Below, piece after piece: positions 7,988 to 15,522 of a DNA stretch of 46,981 nt. Made by a program: the position numbers and the translations under genes. The DNA comes from Sphingomonadaceae bacterium (GTDB lineage: Bacteria; Pseudomonadota; Alphaproteobacteria; Sphingomonadales; Sphingomonadaceae): contig CANJCQ010000028.1 in NCBI GenBank assembly GCA_947473355.1, positions 1 through 46,981 of the forward strand, written 5' to 3'. Numbering within the stretch: the first letter of the stretch is position 1; each line of letters begins with the position of its first letter. The notes below the pieces were generated by a model. It had not been told where the DNA came from and did not search any database. It saw only the letters and a list, made by a program, of their open reading frames with translations.

Positions 7988-8020
7988 GGCAGGGCGGCGG
8001 GCTCAATCGACCGCCCTGCC
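7988..8020. repeat. 10-bp perfect hairpin between phage genes
   Basis: GGCAGGGCGG (7988-7997) and CCGCCCTGCC (8011-8020) pair around a 13-base loop, between the DUF669 stop (8034) and the nuclease start. There is no clear T-run, so it may stabilise or cleave the transcript or cause partial termination, not full termination. Confidence 0.55.
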
Positions 8021-8033
8021 TCTCAAGGCTGGG

Positions 8034-8543
8034 TCAGGCGCTACGCTTCCAAGGCGCACTAGCCATCTGGCCGGAGCCAGCCTGCGCTGGCCGGAAAGCC
8101 GATCCTGAACTCAAAGGCGCCGGCGCATCACGCAGGACCTTGTAGGTCTTGATCTCATTGGAAGCCGCGTAGGTCTTCCCATCACGCCCCGTGCTCGGTG
8201 CCTTGACCGCAACGACTGCCGTCATCGGCTGCATGTGCAGTTCTTCGCTGTCTTGGACCGACAGCTTCCCGATGGCATGACAGATGGCCGACAAGGTGCG
8301 CTGGGCAATCTCGACCGCCTGGCGGTTGGGGTTCTCAAGGTTGAGGCGATCATAGAGCCTGCGGCCGGCATGTTCGCCATCGAGGATCTCAAGCTCAAGC
8401 TTGAGCATGTGGCCATTGCGGTTCGAGGTCTCGACCATCTGCGAAGTGACGATCTGGACGGTGTAATCACCGGGCGGAATTGGCGTGTAGTCGCCTTGGG
8501 GTTCGACTTGTGTGGCGTCGAACATGCCTCCGAGTTGTGCCAT
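8034..8543 (-). CDS. DUF669 protein, putative phage single-strand binding protein
   Basis: The 169-residue protein matches DUF669: PIPPGDYTVQIV, then KLELEILDGEHAGRRL and YDRLNLENPN, followed by a helix before a disordered C-terminal region. DUF669 proteins sit beside RecA-like or annealing ATPases in many phages and are thought to bind single-stranded DNA; here the RecA-like ATPase is the next gene upstream. The tail is Ser/Pro/Ala-rich but basic at its end (WKRSA), so it lacks the acidic tip of cellular SSB. The ATG at 8541-8543 follows an AAAGGAA ribosome binding site. Confidence 0.75.
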   Translation of the reverse strand: MAQLGGMFDATQVEPQGDYTPIPPGDYTVQIVTSQMVETSNRNGHMLKLELEILDGEHAGRRLYDRLNLENPNRQAVEIAQRTLSAICHAIGKLSVQDSEELHMQPMTAVVAVKAPSTGRDGKTYAASNEIKTYKVLRDAPAPLSSGSAFRPAQAGSGQMASAPWKRSA

Positions 8544-8578
8544 TACGGCATTCCTTTCTGTCAGTCAGGGGTTGTTAG

Positions 8579-9373
8579 TCAGGCCGCTTCGCTGGTGCGG
8601 GCAGCCGCGCTCGACGCGGCCATGGCGGAGGCCAGCGCCTCCCAGGACAGCGGGAGTTCTGCAGGGAGATTGTGCCGGTTCTTCGCGAGGAAGGCGGGCC
8701 GCTCTTCGGTATAAAGCGCACGGGTTCCGGCCCCGACACCGCGGACCACCTTCTTCATCCCAACATCCGTTCTGGTGACGCTGGTTTTGAAATTGGCGAA
8801 CAGCACCATGTCGGCGTGTTCCTGGACGAGCGCGGAGGCCAGCTTGTGCAGCTTGATCTGGTAACGGTCGAACGGCTCAGTCTCAGGGCTGTCGAAGCGT
8901 TTCACTTCGGCGTGTGCGGTCTGGATGACCGCCATGCCTTTGTCGTTCCGCAGCGCATTGATGGCGTCGAGATATTCGCGCCAGACATCAAGCGTGGCGA
9001 CAAATCCGCGACCGTAGCCAGCGTCCTCGATCGACGCCCAAGGCTTGCTTGGGTTTGCCACGTTGTTGCGGCGGACAGTCTCGGCCCAGACCAGCGGCTC
9101 AAGCCAATCCAGACTGTCGACCACCAGCGTCTCGAAGTCGTGCTTCTCTGCGTAAAGCGCCGCCATCGCATCCATGACATCCTGGAAGCCTTCAGCCTTA
9201 TGGAAAGCATCAATTTGCTGACCGGTGGGATGCCCATCTTCAATGTTGATGAGGACCGGTCGCGGAGCGCTGCCGGCGAAGCTGTTCTTGCCGATGCCAT
9301 GCGGTCCGTAGATCACAATCCGCGGGGGCTTCGGCACTGACAGGCGGTTGAGCGAAGAGAGGGAAATGGCCAT
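8579..9373 (-). CDS. RecA-like phage ATPase (AAA_24 / Sak4-type)
   Basis: This 264-residue RecA-fold ATPase is of the kind placed next to DUF669 proteins and thought to promote single-strand annealing in phages. The Walker A is at about 23-32 (YGPHGIGKNSF) and the Walker B is LVVDSLDWL (about 83-91). The residue after the Walker lysine is Asn, where Ser/Thr is usual; Ser follows one place later. The start is the ATG at 9371-9373, with GGAGG seven bases upstream; a GTG one codon earlier is less well placed. The ATG overlaps the stop of the gene before it (TGATG). Confidence 0.75.
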   Translation of the reverse strand: MAISLSSLNRLSVPKPPRIVIYGPHGIGKNSFAGSAPRPVLINIEDGHPTGQQIDAFHKAEGFQDVMDAMAALYAEKHDFETLVVDSLDWLEPLVWAETVRRNNVANPSKPWASIEDAGYGRGFVATLDVWREYLDAINALRNDKGMAVIQTAHAEVKRFDSPETEPFDRYQIKLHKLASALVQEHADMVLFANFKTSVTRTDVGMKKVVRGVGAGTRALYTEERPAFLAKNRHNLPAELPLSWEALASAMAASSAAARTSEAA

Positions 9374-9819
9374 CACGCTGCCTCCTTCTGGGCGAGCGCG
9401 ACTTCGAACTTCTTCTTGCCGGGCTTTACCGTGCGAGCTGGTGTGAACAGATCACGGATGGCAGGAGGCCAAGCCTTATAGCTGGTTTCCGAAACCGACA
9501 GTTTGGTGTCGACATAGTCGGCCGGGTTTTCGCCCCAGCCACGGATCGTCTCGATCGCTGCGGCAAGCTTGGCTTGATCCCAAGCGACGTTCTTGGGGAC
9601 CTCAATGCGGATTTCATAATCGCCATCGATGCGGCGATGCGTTCCAGTCGTGTTGAGGCCAGCAGCATAGCGCCGGGAGAACACCCCATGGAGGATGGCA
9701 ACAATCTGGGATGCTTGGGCCAGATGGGACTGGGCCTGCGTTTGCAAATTGGCGAGGAGGCTGATCGGCAGCGTATCAAGCCGCGCTGGCGGTTCGTGGA
9801 GGAGTTCCTCAAGTGTCAT
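9373..9819 (-). CDS. Hypothetical phage protein, 148 aa
   Basis: I recognise no family. Residues 1-50 look helical (TLEELLHEPPARLDTLP), the middle contains DGDYEIRIEVPKNVAWD, and the C-terminus is Lys-rich (VKPGKKKFEVALAQ). The ATG is preceded by AAGGA at about eight bases. It is translationally coupled to the RecA-like ATPase downstream, so a partner or regulator of that ATPase is a reasonable guess. Similar-size proteins occupy this slot in other alphaproteobacterial phage operons from memory. Confidence 0.6.
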   Translation of the reverse strand: MTLEELLHEPPARLDTLPISLLANLQTQAQSHLAQASQIVAILHGVFSRRYAAGLNTTGTHRRIDGDYEIRIEVPKNVAWDQAKLAAAIETIRGWGENPADYVDTKLSVSETSYKAWPPAIRDLFTPARTVKPGKKKFEVALAQKEAA

Positions 9820-9961
9820 TGAATGGGTCCTTCAGTGAGTGGTTCGGCTTTGCGTCGGTGCATGGTCGGGGCAGTGGTTGACGCGGCGATCGAAGATCCG
9901 TGGGCGCCTCGCGGTTGGCCCCCACTGCCCAAGCTGGGTCAGGAACTGGCGGGGCCGTGCA

Positions 9962-10333
9962 TCAGGCCGCTTTCGCCAGTTCGTTAAGGAGGAGTTGCCC
10001 TCGCGCGCCGCGTGGACGCGGCCGGGCAATCACGAGATAGCTGAACTGCTCAGGCCCGATGCGGCGCTGAACCAGGTGGGCAAACCCGCGCTCGGATGCC
10101 CAGCGCGCTCGGCCGGCGAGCCTCTCAAGCACCGAGCGCTCGGGCTCCCGCAGCCGCTGTCCCGGGCCTTTCCAGGCATCTTTGGCGAGAAAGCCGCGGT
10201 AATATTCGAGCGTGTCGCCAGGCATGGCATCGCCCAGCCACATGCACAGGTCGAACTCGGTCATGGCGACCTTGCTCGCCTTTGCCTTCGCGGTGCTGCG
10301 AGACTGGGGGCTGATGAAAGAAATGGTGTTCAT
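9962..10333 (-). CDS. Hypothetical phage protein, 124 aa
   Basis: No characterised family is recognised. The sequence has an acidic start after a basic leader, a PGDTLEYYRGFLA segment, then an Arg-rich half ending FSYLVIARPRPRG. The pattern of a helix followed by ERGFAHLVQRR suggests a compact alpha/beta DNA-associated protein. The ATG at 10331-10333 has AGAGG five bases upstream; a GTG two codons earlier is less likely. It lies between the sigma-like gene and the 148-residue gene in the leftward phage operon. Confidence 0.6.
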   Translation of the reverse strand: MNTISFISPQSRSTAKAKASKVAMTEFDLCMWLGDAMPGDTLEYYRGFLAKDAWKGPGQRLREPERSVLERLAGRARWASERGFAHLVQRRIGPEQFSYLVIARPRPRGARGQLLLNELAKAA

Positions 10334-10366
10334 GTTCACCTCTACTGGGGGATCGGGGAAAGTGTC

Positions 10367-10933
10367 TCAGGCGCTCGCCAGACCGCTGGCGGCGAACAGC
10401 GCACGCAGTTCGGCAATGCGGCGGTAGAGGCTGCTGCGGCTGCCCAGCCCCATGCGGACAAGTTCAGTGACGGGATGTTCGGCCAGCCAGCCGCACAGGG
10501 CGGTTTCGGCATCTGTGAGGCGGGTGCCGCAACGAGCCACATCAAGCCGCTGCTCAATCGCGCGGCGGGCGTCCCCAGGCAGAGCAAATATCGCGCCGAG
10601 GCTCTGGTCTTCGGCGATCTGATCCCGCTTGATCGGACAACCTTCATCCTGATCAAGCGAGCATGGCATGACACGCCGCTCGCGCCGGATCTGCTTGGCA
10701 ATGCAGCTGGCCTGGTTGGCGACAATGCGCCCGGCAAAGGCACCAAGAGTGCCGCGATCCGGATCGAAGCGATGGAGCCGGGAAAGCAGATCGGCCAGCA
10801 GATCCTGGCAGATATCGGCTTCAGCCTCGCGGCATAGGTTCAGGCTGCAGGCCAAACGGCGAGCGGCACTTTTGGCTTCGCGTTGAAGCGTGGCGAGCGT
10901 GTGAGGGGTCATGGGTTCGTCCTGTTTCTTCAT
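10367..10933 (-). CDS. Sigma-70-like phage regulator
   Basis: This 188-residue protein resembles a small sigma factor. Residues about 15-85 match region 2 (EADICQDLLADLLSRLH, FDPDRGTLGAFAGRIVAN, helix rich in Arg/Lys), and the C-terminus about 150-185 has an HTH-like region 4 (SRSSLYRRIAELRALF). It is the first gene of the leftward operon, so it may switch transcription to phage genes or act as a DNA-binding replication regulator. The ATG at 10931-10933 has only a weak AGG before it; a second ATG at 10910-10912 follows AGGA at a good distance and could be the true start. Confidence 0.65.
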   Translation of the reverse strand: MKKQDEPMTPHTLATLQREAKSAARRLACSLNLCREAEADICQDLLADLLSRLHRFDPDRGTLGAFAGRIVANQASCIAKQIRRERRVMPCSLDQDEGCPIKRDQIAEDQSLGAIFALPGDARRAIEQRLDVARCGTRLTDAETALCGWLAEHPVTELVRMGLGSRSSLYRRIAELRALFAASGLASA

Positions 10934-10981
10934 CCTGAAACTGGACTAAAGCGAGATATGGTTTGTGGTCGTCACAGAAGT

Positions 10982-11076
10982 GGTTGGCGGATGCACCAAC
11001 CTAAGCGCCTTGCTGGTGCGTGGGTTTGCGGGCGCTGTGAGGTGGCCACCAACCTTTACCAACTGTCCGCCAACCT
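10982..11076. promoter_or_regulatory. CCAACC/GGTTGG repeat cluster before the phage operon
   Basis: GGTTGG-N8-CCAACC forms an inverted repeat (10982-11001). CCAAC then recurs at 11049, 11059 and 11070, spaced 10-11 bases (one helical turn), next to the palindrome GGTGGCCACC (11041-11050). The region lies directly upstream of the leftward sigma-like gene, so it may be an operator array or a replication origin with iterons. Confidence 0.5.
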
Positions 11077-11141
11077 AATCCCTACCGATCTCACACCAGA
11101 GGCCGTTTCCGCGCGATCGAATCGGGCAAAGCGCAGACACG

Positions 11142-11164
11142 AAAAAGCCCGCGCAAGGCGGGCT
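11142..11164 (-). terminator. Rho-independent terminator after the 230-aa gene
   Basis: On the minus strand AGCCCGC and GCGGGCT (11146-11152 and 11158-11164) form a perfect 7-bp stem with a 5-base loop, followed by TTTTTC. It ends the transcript of the gene at 11197-11889 before the phage operon promoter region. Confidence 0.8.
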
Positions 11165-11196
11165 CGTTTCCGGGTTGGTATGTGGCAGGCGGTCGA

Positions 11197-11889
11197 TCAG
11201 CGCGACATGGCAATGACCAGACTTGGCTCCATAAAGTACCAGCCAAGCCTTCCTTTTGCCTTCAGGATCACCTTCGTCCAGTCGCGCCGGCTTGAGTAGA
11301 GATGGGCAATCTTGTCCGAGCCAGAATGGGCGGCGTCGAGGATCTTGCGGAAGTGCTGTTCGGGATCACCGCTCTTGGCTGCCTCGAACAAGAACAACAT
11401 GCCGCGGGCCTGCATTTCGGTGAAATTCCAGATCCGGCCCGCATAGGAAAAGCGTCGGAAGTCTGGTTTCTCTGGCTCTGCCTGGCTGAGGGTTCCCAGC
11501 ACTGCCTGTTCAAATTCAAGGCGGACATCCTCGCGCACGACGAGATTGGCGCGCTTGATCGAGCGGGCCTCCGCTGGGTTCAGAAGGCTTGCATAATCGC
11601 CATTCGGCAAGGAGAACTCGCTGGCCTTAACCTCCCCCTCCAGAAACAGGCGATAGATATCGTAGCGCAGCAAGTCTGCCACGCCGTCGAATGTACCTTG
11701 ATGATGAGGTACCGGCATCTGACCCCAGTCCTCGGCCTCGTAAGAGCCAAGCTCCATGGGCTGAGCGTAAATGCGGACGGAGAGGGGAAGCTTACCGTTC
11801 TCGACCACATAACGCAGATCTGACTCAGAGAGATTCCAGCGGGCAATGAGTTCGTCGAGCTCGTGATAATCCTTCTTGATCCGCCCCAT
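11197..11889 (-). CDS. Hypothetical phage protein, possible regulator, 230 aa
   Basis: I do not recognise a named family. The N-terminal DELIARWNLSESDLRYVVE resembles a winged-helix segment, followed by NGKLPLSVRIYAQP. The middle is helical and acidic; the C-terminal ~70 residues contain DKIAHLYSSRRDWTKVILKA. It is transcribed divergently from the CI-like repressor, which is the usual slot for a lytic-control or antirepressor protein. The ATG at 11887-11889 follows AAAGGGAA at good spacing; further upstream in-frame codons run through the promoter and are rejected. A strong terminator follows it. Confidence 0.65.
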   Translation of the reverse strand: MGRIKKDYHELDELIARWNLSESDLRYVVENGKLPLSVRIYAQPMELGSYEAEDWGQMPVPHHQGTFDGVADLLRYDIYRLFLEGEVKASEFSLPNGDYASLLNPAEARSIKRANLVVREDVRLEFEQAVLGTLSQAEPEKPDFRRFSYAGRIWNFTEMQARGMLFLFEAAKSGDPEQHFRKILDAAHSGSDKIAHLYSSRRDWTKVILKAKGRLGWYFMEPSLVIAMSR

Positions 11890-11917
11890 TGCCGATTCCC
11901 TTTGTTCCGGTAATGTT

Positions 11918-11957
11918 CTTATATCAGCTTGACAGGTGGGCGGCAATCCTGTTCTAT
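11918..11957. promoter_or_regulatory. Overlapping divergent promoters (repressor / leftward gene)
   Basis: Rightward: TTGACA (11929-11934), 17 bases, TTCTAT (11952-11957). Leftward: TTGCCG (11946-11941), 17 bases, TATAAG (11923-11918). The two promoters interlock, so polymerase binding or repressor binding at one should affect the other, as in a lysogeny switch. Assignment is by consensus only. Confidence 0.5.
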
Positions 11958-11986
11958 CCACACAACCCAAATTTCTGAGGATAGTT

Positions 11987-12658
11987 ATGTCGACAACTTT
12001 GCAGGAGCGTCTCCGCGCACGCATTCGCCAGCTGGGCATGAACGTCGCTGACGTTGCCTCACTGGCCGGTGTGAACCGGTCGTTCTTGTACGATATCATC
12101 CGCGGCCGCTCGCAGACGCCCAATCTGGAGCGGCTCAAGAGTGTCGCCAATGTTGTGAAGGTTGACGTTGAGTGGCTGCTTCACGGACAGGGAGACGTTC
12201 AGGGCGAAACCCCGCTGGATGAAGGCGCGCAGTCTGACTTCATTGGGATTGCCTACGTCAATGCCCGACCGTCGATGGGCGGCGGGTCGATCCTTGAGGA
12301 GGATGGCAAGCCCGGCCGAGATTTCCATTTTCGCCGCGCCTGGATCAAGGATCGCCTGAAGGCCGCGCCGTCAATGCTGCGGGTCATGCAGGTGGAAGGA
12401 GACAGCATGCTTCCAACTCTTGTCGACGGCGATACCGTGCTGGTGGACATGTCGCAGAAGATCCCACAACCTCCAGGGATATTCGTTCTGCATGACGGCC
12501 TTGGGCTGGTTGCCAAGCGGCTCGAGCATGTGCCGATGAGCGACCCGCCGCGGGTGCAGATCATCTCCGACAACACCCGGTACCCACCTTATGACTGCTC
12601 GGCAGACGAGGTGAACATCATCGGGCGCATACGCTGGTACGGGCGAGAGATGTTTTAA
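11987..12658 (+). CDS. CI/LexA-like phage repressor (XRE HTH plus S24 peptidase)
   Basis: This 223-residue repressor would keep the prophage silent and respond to DNA damage. The N-terminal helix-turn-helix runs about 14-42 (MNVADVASLAGVNRSFLYD). The C-terminal S24 domain has the catalytic serine Ser140 in VEGDSMLPTL and the lysine Lys177 in LGLVAKRLE. A Gly-rich stretch at 98-101 lies near where cleavage occurs in relatives, but no clear Ala-Gly or Cys-Gly site is visible there. The ATG at 11987 has TGAGGA five bases upstream. It is divergent from the 230-residue gene across interlocked promoters. Confidence 0.85.
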   Translation: MSTTLQERLRARIRQLGMNVADVASLAGVNRSFLYDIIRGRSQTPNLERLKSVANVVKVDVEWLLHGQGDVQGETPLDEGAQSDFIGIAYVNARPSMGGGSILEEDGKPGRDFHFRRAWIKDRLKAAPSMLRVMQVEGDSMLPTLVDGDTVLVDMSQKIPQPPGIFVLHDGLGLVAKRLEHVPMSDPPRVQIISDNTRYPPYDCSADEVNIIGRIRWYGREMF

Positions 12659-12709
12659 CTTACGCATTTCCGCTGTTCGAAGGGTCGAGCAGCATCATTG
12701 GAGAACAGC

Positions 12710-13057
12710 ATGACCTGGAAGTCTTATTGCATCAGTCCGATCGATTTCAGGTGGGAGTACCTACCCACCGTCGAAGAAGTCGCTTCAAAGTTTGCCCACG
12801 CCGATGCTGCAGCGGCCGTGCATGGGGATGCGGACAACGGTGACGAGCTGGCACGTTTCCTTGCCGCTTTCGAAGCCGCTAAAAAGCTTGCATCGGCAGG
12901 CTATTGGGAAGGCGATTATCGCAATCCGCCGGTGGTGTTCTTCCTGCCCATGGAGTTGGAGTTCCAGTATGCTTTCGCATGGAAGCAGGACAACAACGGA
13001 AGCACGTTTGTAGTGTCGCCCGTTGCGCTTTCGTGGCTGGACGAGCACAGCCTGTAG
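12710..13057 (+). CDS. Hypothetical protein, 115 aa
   Basis: No family is recognised. The protein is soluble and aromatic-rich (SPIDFRWEYLPTVEE near the N-terminus; FFLPMELEFQYAFAWKQ near the C-terminus), with an Ala-rich helix between. The ATG at 12710 has GGAG six bases upstream. It follows the repressor by 51 bases in the same direction and may be co-transcribed, as small lysogeny-expressed genes often are; immunity or exclusion functions are possible but not shown. Confidence 0.6.
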   Translation: MTWKSYCISPIDFRWEYLPTVEEVASKFAHADAAAAVHGDADNGDELARFLAAFEAAKKLASAGYWEGDYRNPPVVFFLPMELEFQYAFAWKQDNNGSTFVVSPVALSWLDEHSL

Positions 13058-13125
13058 TCAAGCCGCTGGGACACATCTGAGGTGGCATCGGTAGGAGAGC
13101 TCAGACCCTTGATGGACTGAGTTCA

Positions 13126-13341
13126 ATGCCCAAGACAGTTAGCCCAGAACGTAATTTGCTCGATCAGATGCCAACGGAATCCCGCCTCACCGAGTTGGGG
13201 CGGATCCTTGCCGCCGGCATCCTACGCATGGCCGAGAAGTCCAGTTCTATATCTGCAACGGACGGAGATAGTTCACTCGCTATCCCGCAGAGGAAGAGCG
13301 TCAGTCGAACCCGGGCAAAGGCCCAAGTTGGAGAACGCTGA
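13126..13341 (+). CDS. Small conserved ORF of the serine-recombinase module
   Basis: This 71-residue protein has the segment RLTELGRILAAGILRM near its middle, which I recognise in short ORFs preceding DUF2924 genes in alphaproteobacteria. Function is unknown. Its stop overlaps the DUF2924 start by one base (TGATG at 13339-13343), so the two are coupled. The first ATG (13126) has no strong ribosome binding site; an internal ATG at 13168 is an alternative start. Confidence 0.6.
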   Translation: MPKTVSPERNLLDQMPTESRLTELGRILAAGILRMAEKSSSISATDGDSSLAIPQRKSVSRTRAKAQVGER

Positions 13342-13802
13342 TGCAAACATATGATGACCCGCAGGTGCTTGCTCGCTTGGCTGCGTTGCAGACCATGACC
13401 GTGAAAGAGCTCAAGGCCGAATGGTCGAAGCTCATGGGCCGCGAGGCGCCGAACAACAGCAGCCAATATATGATCCAGCGCCTGTCCTACCGGGTCCAAG
13501 AGCTTGCTTGGGGTGGGATGAACAAGGCACTGCTGCGGACCCTCGACGCCCTGGCCGATGAATACGAGGGCAAGAAGGTTCGCAAATCGGTGATTGCCAA
13601 TTCCCGCAACCCGATCATCGGCACGCGGCTCATCCGCGAGTGGGACGGAATCGAGCATACCGTCACGGTGTTGAAGGATGGGTTCGACTGGCAAGGACGG
13701 CGATTCAAATCGCTGTCAGCGGTGGCGAGGTCGATAACCGGGACCCGCTGGAACGGCTATCGTTTCTTTGGCCTTCGCCCGGCAGATGGAGGCGCACAAT
13801 GA
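13341..13802 (+). CDS. DUF2924 protein
   Basis: The 153-residue protein matches DUF2924: LKAEWSKLMGREAPN, then YMIQRLSYRVQELAWGGM, and a C-terminal RLIREWDGIEHTVTVL with FKSLSAVARSITGTRW. It is almost always found directly before a serine recombinase, so it is probably a partner, such as a directionality or DNA-binding factor; the biochemical role is not established to my knowledge. It is coupled to both neighbours (TGATG and ATGA). Confidence 0.85.
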   Translation: MQTYDDPQVLARLAALQTMTVKELKAEWSKLMGREAPNNSSQYMIQRLSYRVQELAWGGMNKALLRTLDALADEYEGKKVRKSVIANSRNPIIGTRLIREWDGIEHTVTVLKDGFDWQGRRFKSLSAVARSITGTRWNGYRFFGLRPADGGAQ

Positions 13803-15112
13803 GCGAACTGTCGCCATGCCGCCGCCTGCGCTGCGCGATCTACACCCGCAAATCGTCGGAGGAGGGACTCGAACAGGAGTTCAACTCGCTCGATGCGCAG
13901 CGCGAGGCTTGCGAAGCCTACATAGCCAGCCAGCGTGCAGAAGGCTGGATTGCGATGCGCGAGGCCTATGATGATGGCGGCTTCTCGGGCGGCACGCTTG
14001 AGCGCCCAGGCCTCAAGAACCTGCTCGAAGACATCGAGGCCGGGCTTGTCGACATCATCGTGGTCTACAAGATTGACCGCCTGTCTCGTTCACTGATGGA
14101 CTTCGCCAAACTTGTCGAGGTGTTCGACCGGCACCAGGTGACGTTCGTCTCGGTAACCCAGTCGTTCAACACCACAACCAGCATGGGGCGCCTGACCCTT
14201 AACGTGCTGCTGTCATTTGCGCAATTTGAGCGCGAAGTGACAGGTGAGCGCATCCGCGACAAGATTGCTGCCAGCCGCGCCAAGGGCATGTGGATGGGCG
14301 GCTTTGTGCCGTGGGGATACGATGTCATCGATCGTAAGCTTGTGATCAACCCCTCCGAAGCAGCGAACGTCCGCCACCTGTTCGAGCGGTTCGTCGAAAT
14401 TGAGTCCGCCACCAAGCTAGCCCGCGAGGTTGTCCGGCAAGGGATTGTCAACAAGCGGGGTCGCGCCATCGACAAGGGGTTCCTGTACAAGCTCTTCCGC
14501 AACAGGGTCTATCTGGGTGAAGCCGTTCACAAAGGCACCAGCTATCCCGGCGAGCATGAGGCCATCATCGACCAGTCGCTCTGGGGCAAAGTCCACTCCA
14601 TCCTTGAGGTGAATTACCGCCAAAGGGCAGTGAAAACCCGAGCCCAAACGCCCTGCCTGTTGAAGGGACTGATTTTCACGGAAACCGGTATTGCCATGAC
14701 GCCGACCCACACGCGCAAGGGAGACCGGCTCTACCGCTACTACATCTCGATGGACGCGATCCATAATCGCGCCGGAGAGGATGGCCCGTTGCCGCGACGC
14801 TTGAACGCCGGGATGGTCGAGGGCGTGGTAATCCAGGAACTGCGGCGATTACTGACCTCACCTGCCATTACGGCCCAAGCCATCAAGGCGGTCCGTCAGA
14901 GCCGACCGGACATCGACGAAATCGACGTGATATCGGCTCTCACTGGCTTCGAAAGCCTCTGGGAGACGCTCTTTCCAGCGGAGCAAGCGCGTATGGCAAA
15001 ACTGCTGATCCGCAGGGTCACAGTGAACGACAATGGTCTTGCTGTTGACCTGCGCACCGACGGGCTTGGCCCTATCGTTTATGACATGTTGGCACCGAGT
15101 AAGGCAGCATGA
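13799..15112 (+). CDS. Large serine recombinase (site-specific integrase)
   Basis: This 437-residue serine recombinase would integrate or excise the element. The resolvase domain has the nucleophile Ser19/20 in YTRKSSEEGLEQ, and the arginine-bearing KIDRLSRSL and FAQFEREVTGERIRDK. The recombinase domain follows (PWGYDVID, then a conserved helix region). The usual zinc-ribbon region (TPCLLKGLIF, then RLYRYYIS) has lost the paired cysteines: only isolated Cys residues remain. It overlaps DUF2924 (ATGA) and the next gene (ATGA), making a coupled operon. Confidence 0.85.
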   Translation: MSELSPCRRLRCAIYTRKSSEEGLEQEFNSLDAQREACEAYIASQRAEGWIAMREAYDDGGFSGGTLERPGLKNLLEDIEAGLVDIIVVYKIDRLSRSLMDFAKLVEVFDRHQVTFVSVTQSFNTTTSMGRLTLNVLLSFAQFEREVTGERIRDKIAASRAKGMWMGGFVPWGYDVIDRKLVINPSEAANVRHLFERFVEIESATKLAREVVRQGIVNKRGRAIDKGFLYKLFRNRVYLGEAVHKGTSYPGEHEAIIDQSLWGKVHSILEVNYRQRAVKTRAQTPCLLKGLIFTETGIAMTPTHTRKGDRLYRYYISMDAIHNRAGEDGPLPRRLNAGMVEGVVIQELRRLLTSPAITAQAIKAVRQSRPDIDEIDVISALTGFESLWETLFPAEQARMAKLLIRRVTVNDNGLAVDLRTDGLGPIVYDMLAPSKAA

Positions 15113-15501
15113 GCACCGAGCCCGACACCTTGCGGATAGTCATTCCGCTGACAGTGCGCCGGCGTAATGGGCGCCCTCGGATTCAGCCACCGGCCGACTA
15201 CATTCCGATCCAGGACGCAGGAACAGATCCGCATGTCCTGCGCGCCATAGCCCAGGCGTGGTCGTGGCGTCGCAAGCTGGAGAGAGGTGAAGTCGCGACT
15301 ATCGAGGACATGGCTGGGCTAGCTAAGGTAACGCACCGGATGGTGGGCCGCATGCTGAAGCTGACCTATCTGGCGCCGGCAGTACTGGAAAAAATCTTGC
15401 TCGAACGCATGTCGCCGTCGGTTTCACTGCGAGAGCTGATTGAAGCGGCGGATCTTGAATGGAGCACGCAGACAGAAATCGTTTTCGAAATGAGGGGGTG
15501 A
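15109..15501 (+). CDS. HTH protein downstream of the serine recombinase
   Basis: This 130-residue protein has a basic N-terminus (VIPLTVRRRNGRPRIQPP) and a helix-turn-helix-like segment TIEDMAGLAKVTHRMVGRML at about 64-83, followed by LAPAVLEKILLERMSP. The segment resembles the ParB-like/Sau3AI-type HTH. It overlaps the recombinase stop (ATGA at 15109-15112) and has the expected position for a recombination accessory or excision factor; this is inferred from place alone. Confidence 0.65.
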   Translation: MSTEPDTLRIVIPLTVRRRNGRPRIQPPADYIPIQDAGTDPHVLRAIAQAWSWRRKLERGEVATIEDMAGLAKVTHRMVGRMLKLTYLAPAVLEKILLERMSPSVSLRELIEAADLEWSTQTEIVFEMRG

Positions 15502-15522
15502 ATTGGGCTTGTGGCCGAAAGC

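Noticed and set aside
9839..10837. 332-residue plus-strand open frame
   Set aside because: It is antisense to two phage genes that have ribosome binding sites and fit the operon; its product is Arg/Ala/Gly-rich with no domain.
10883..11299. 138-residue plus-strand open frame
   Set aside because: It crosses the repeat array, the terminator and the end of a convincing minus-strand gene; no ribosome binding site and no domain.
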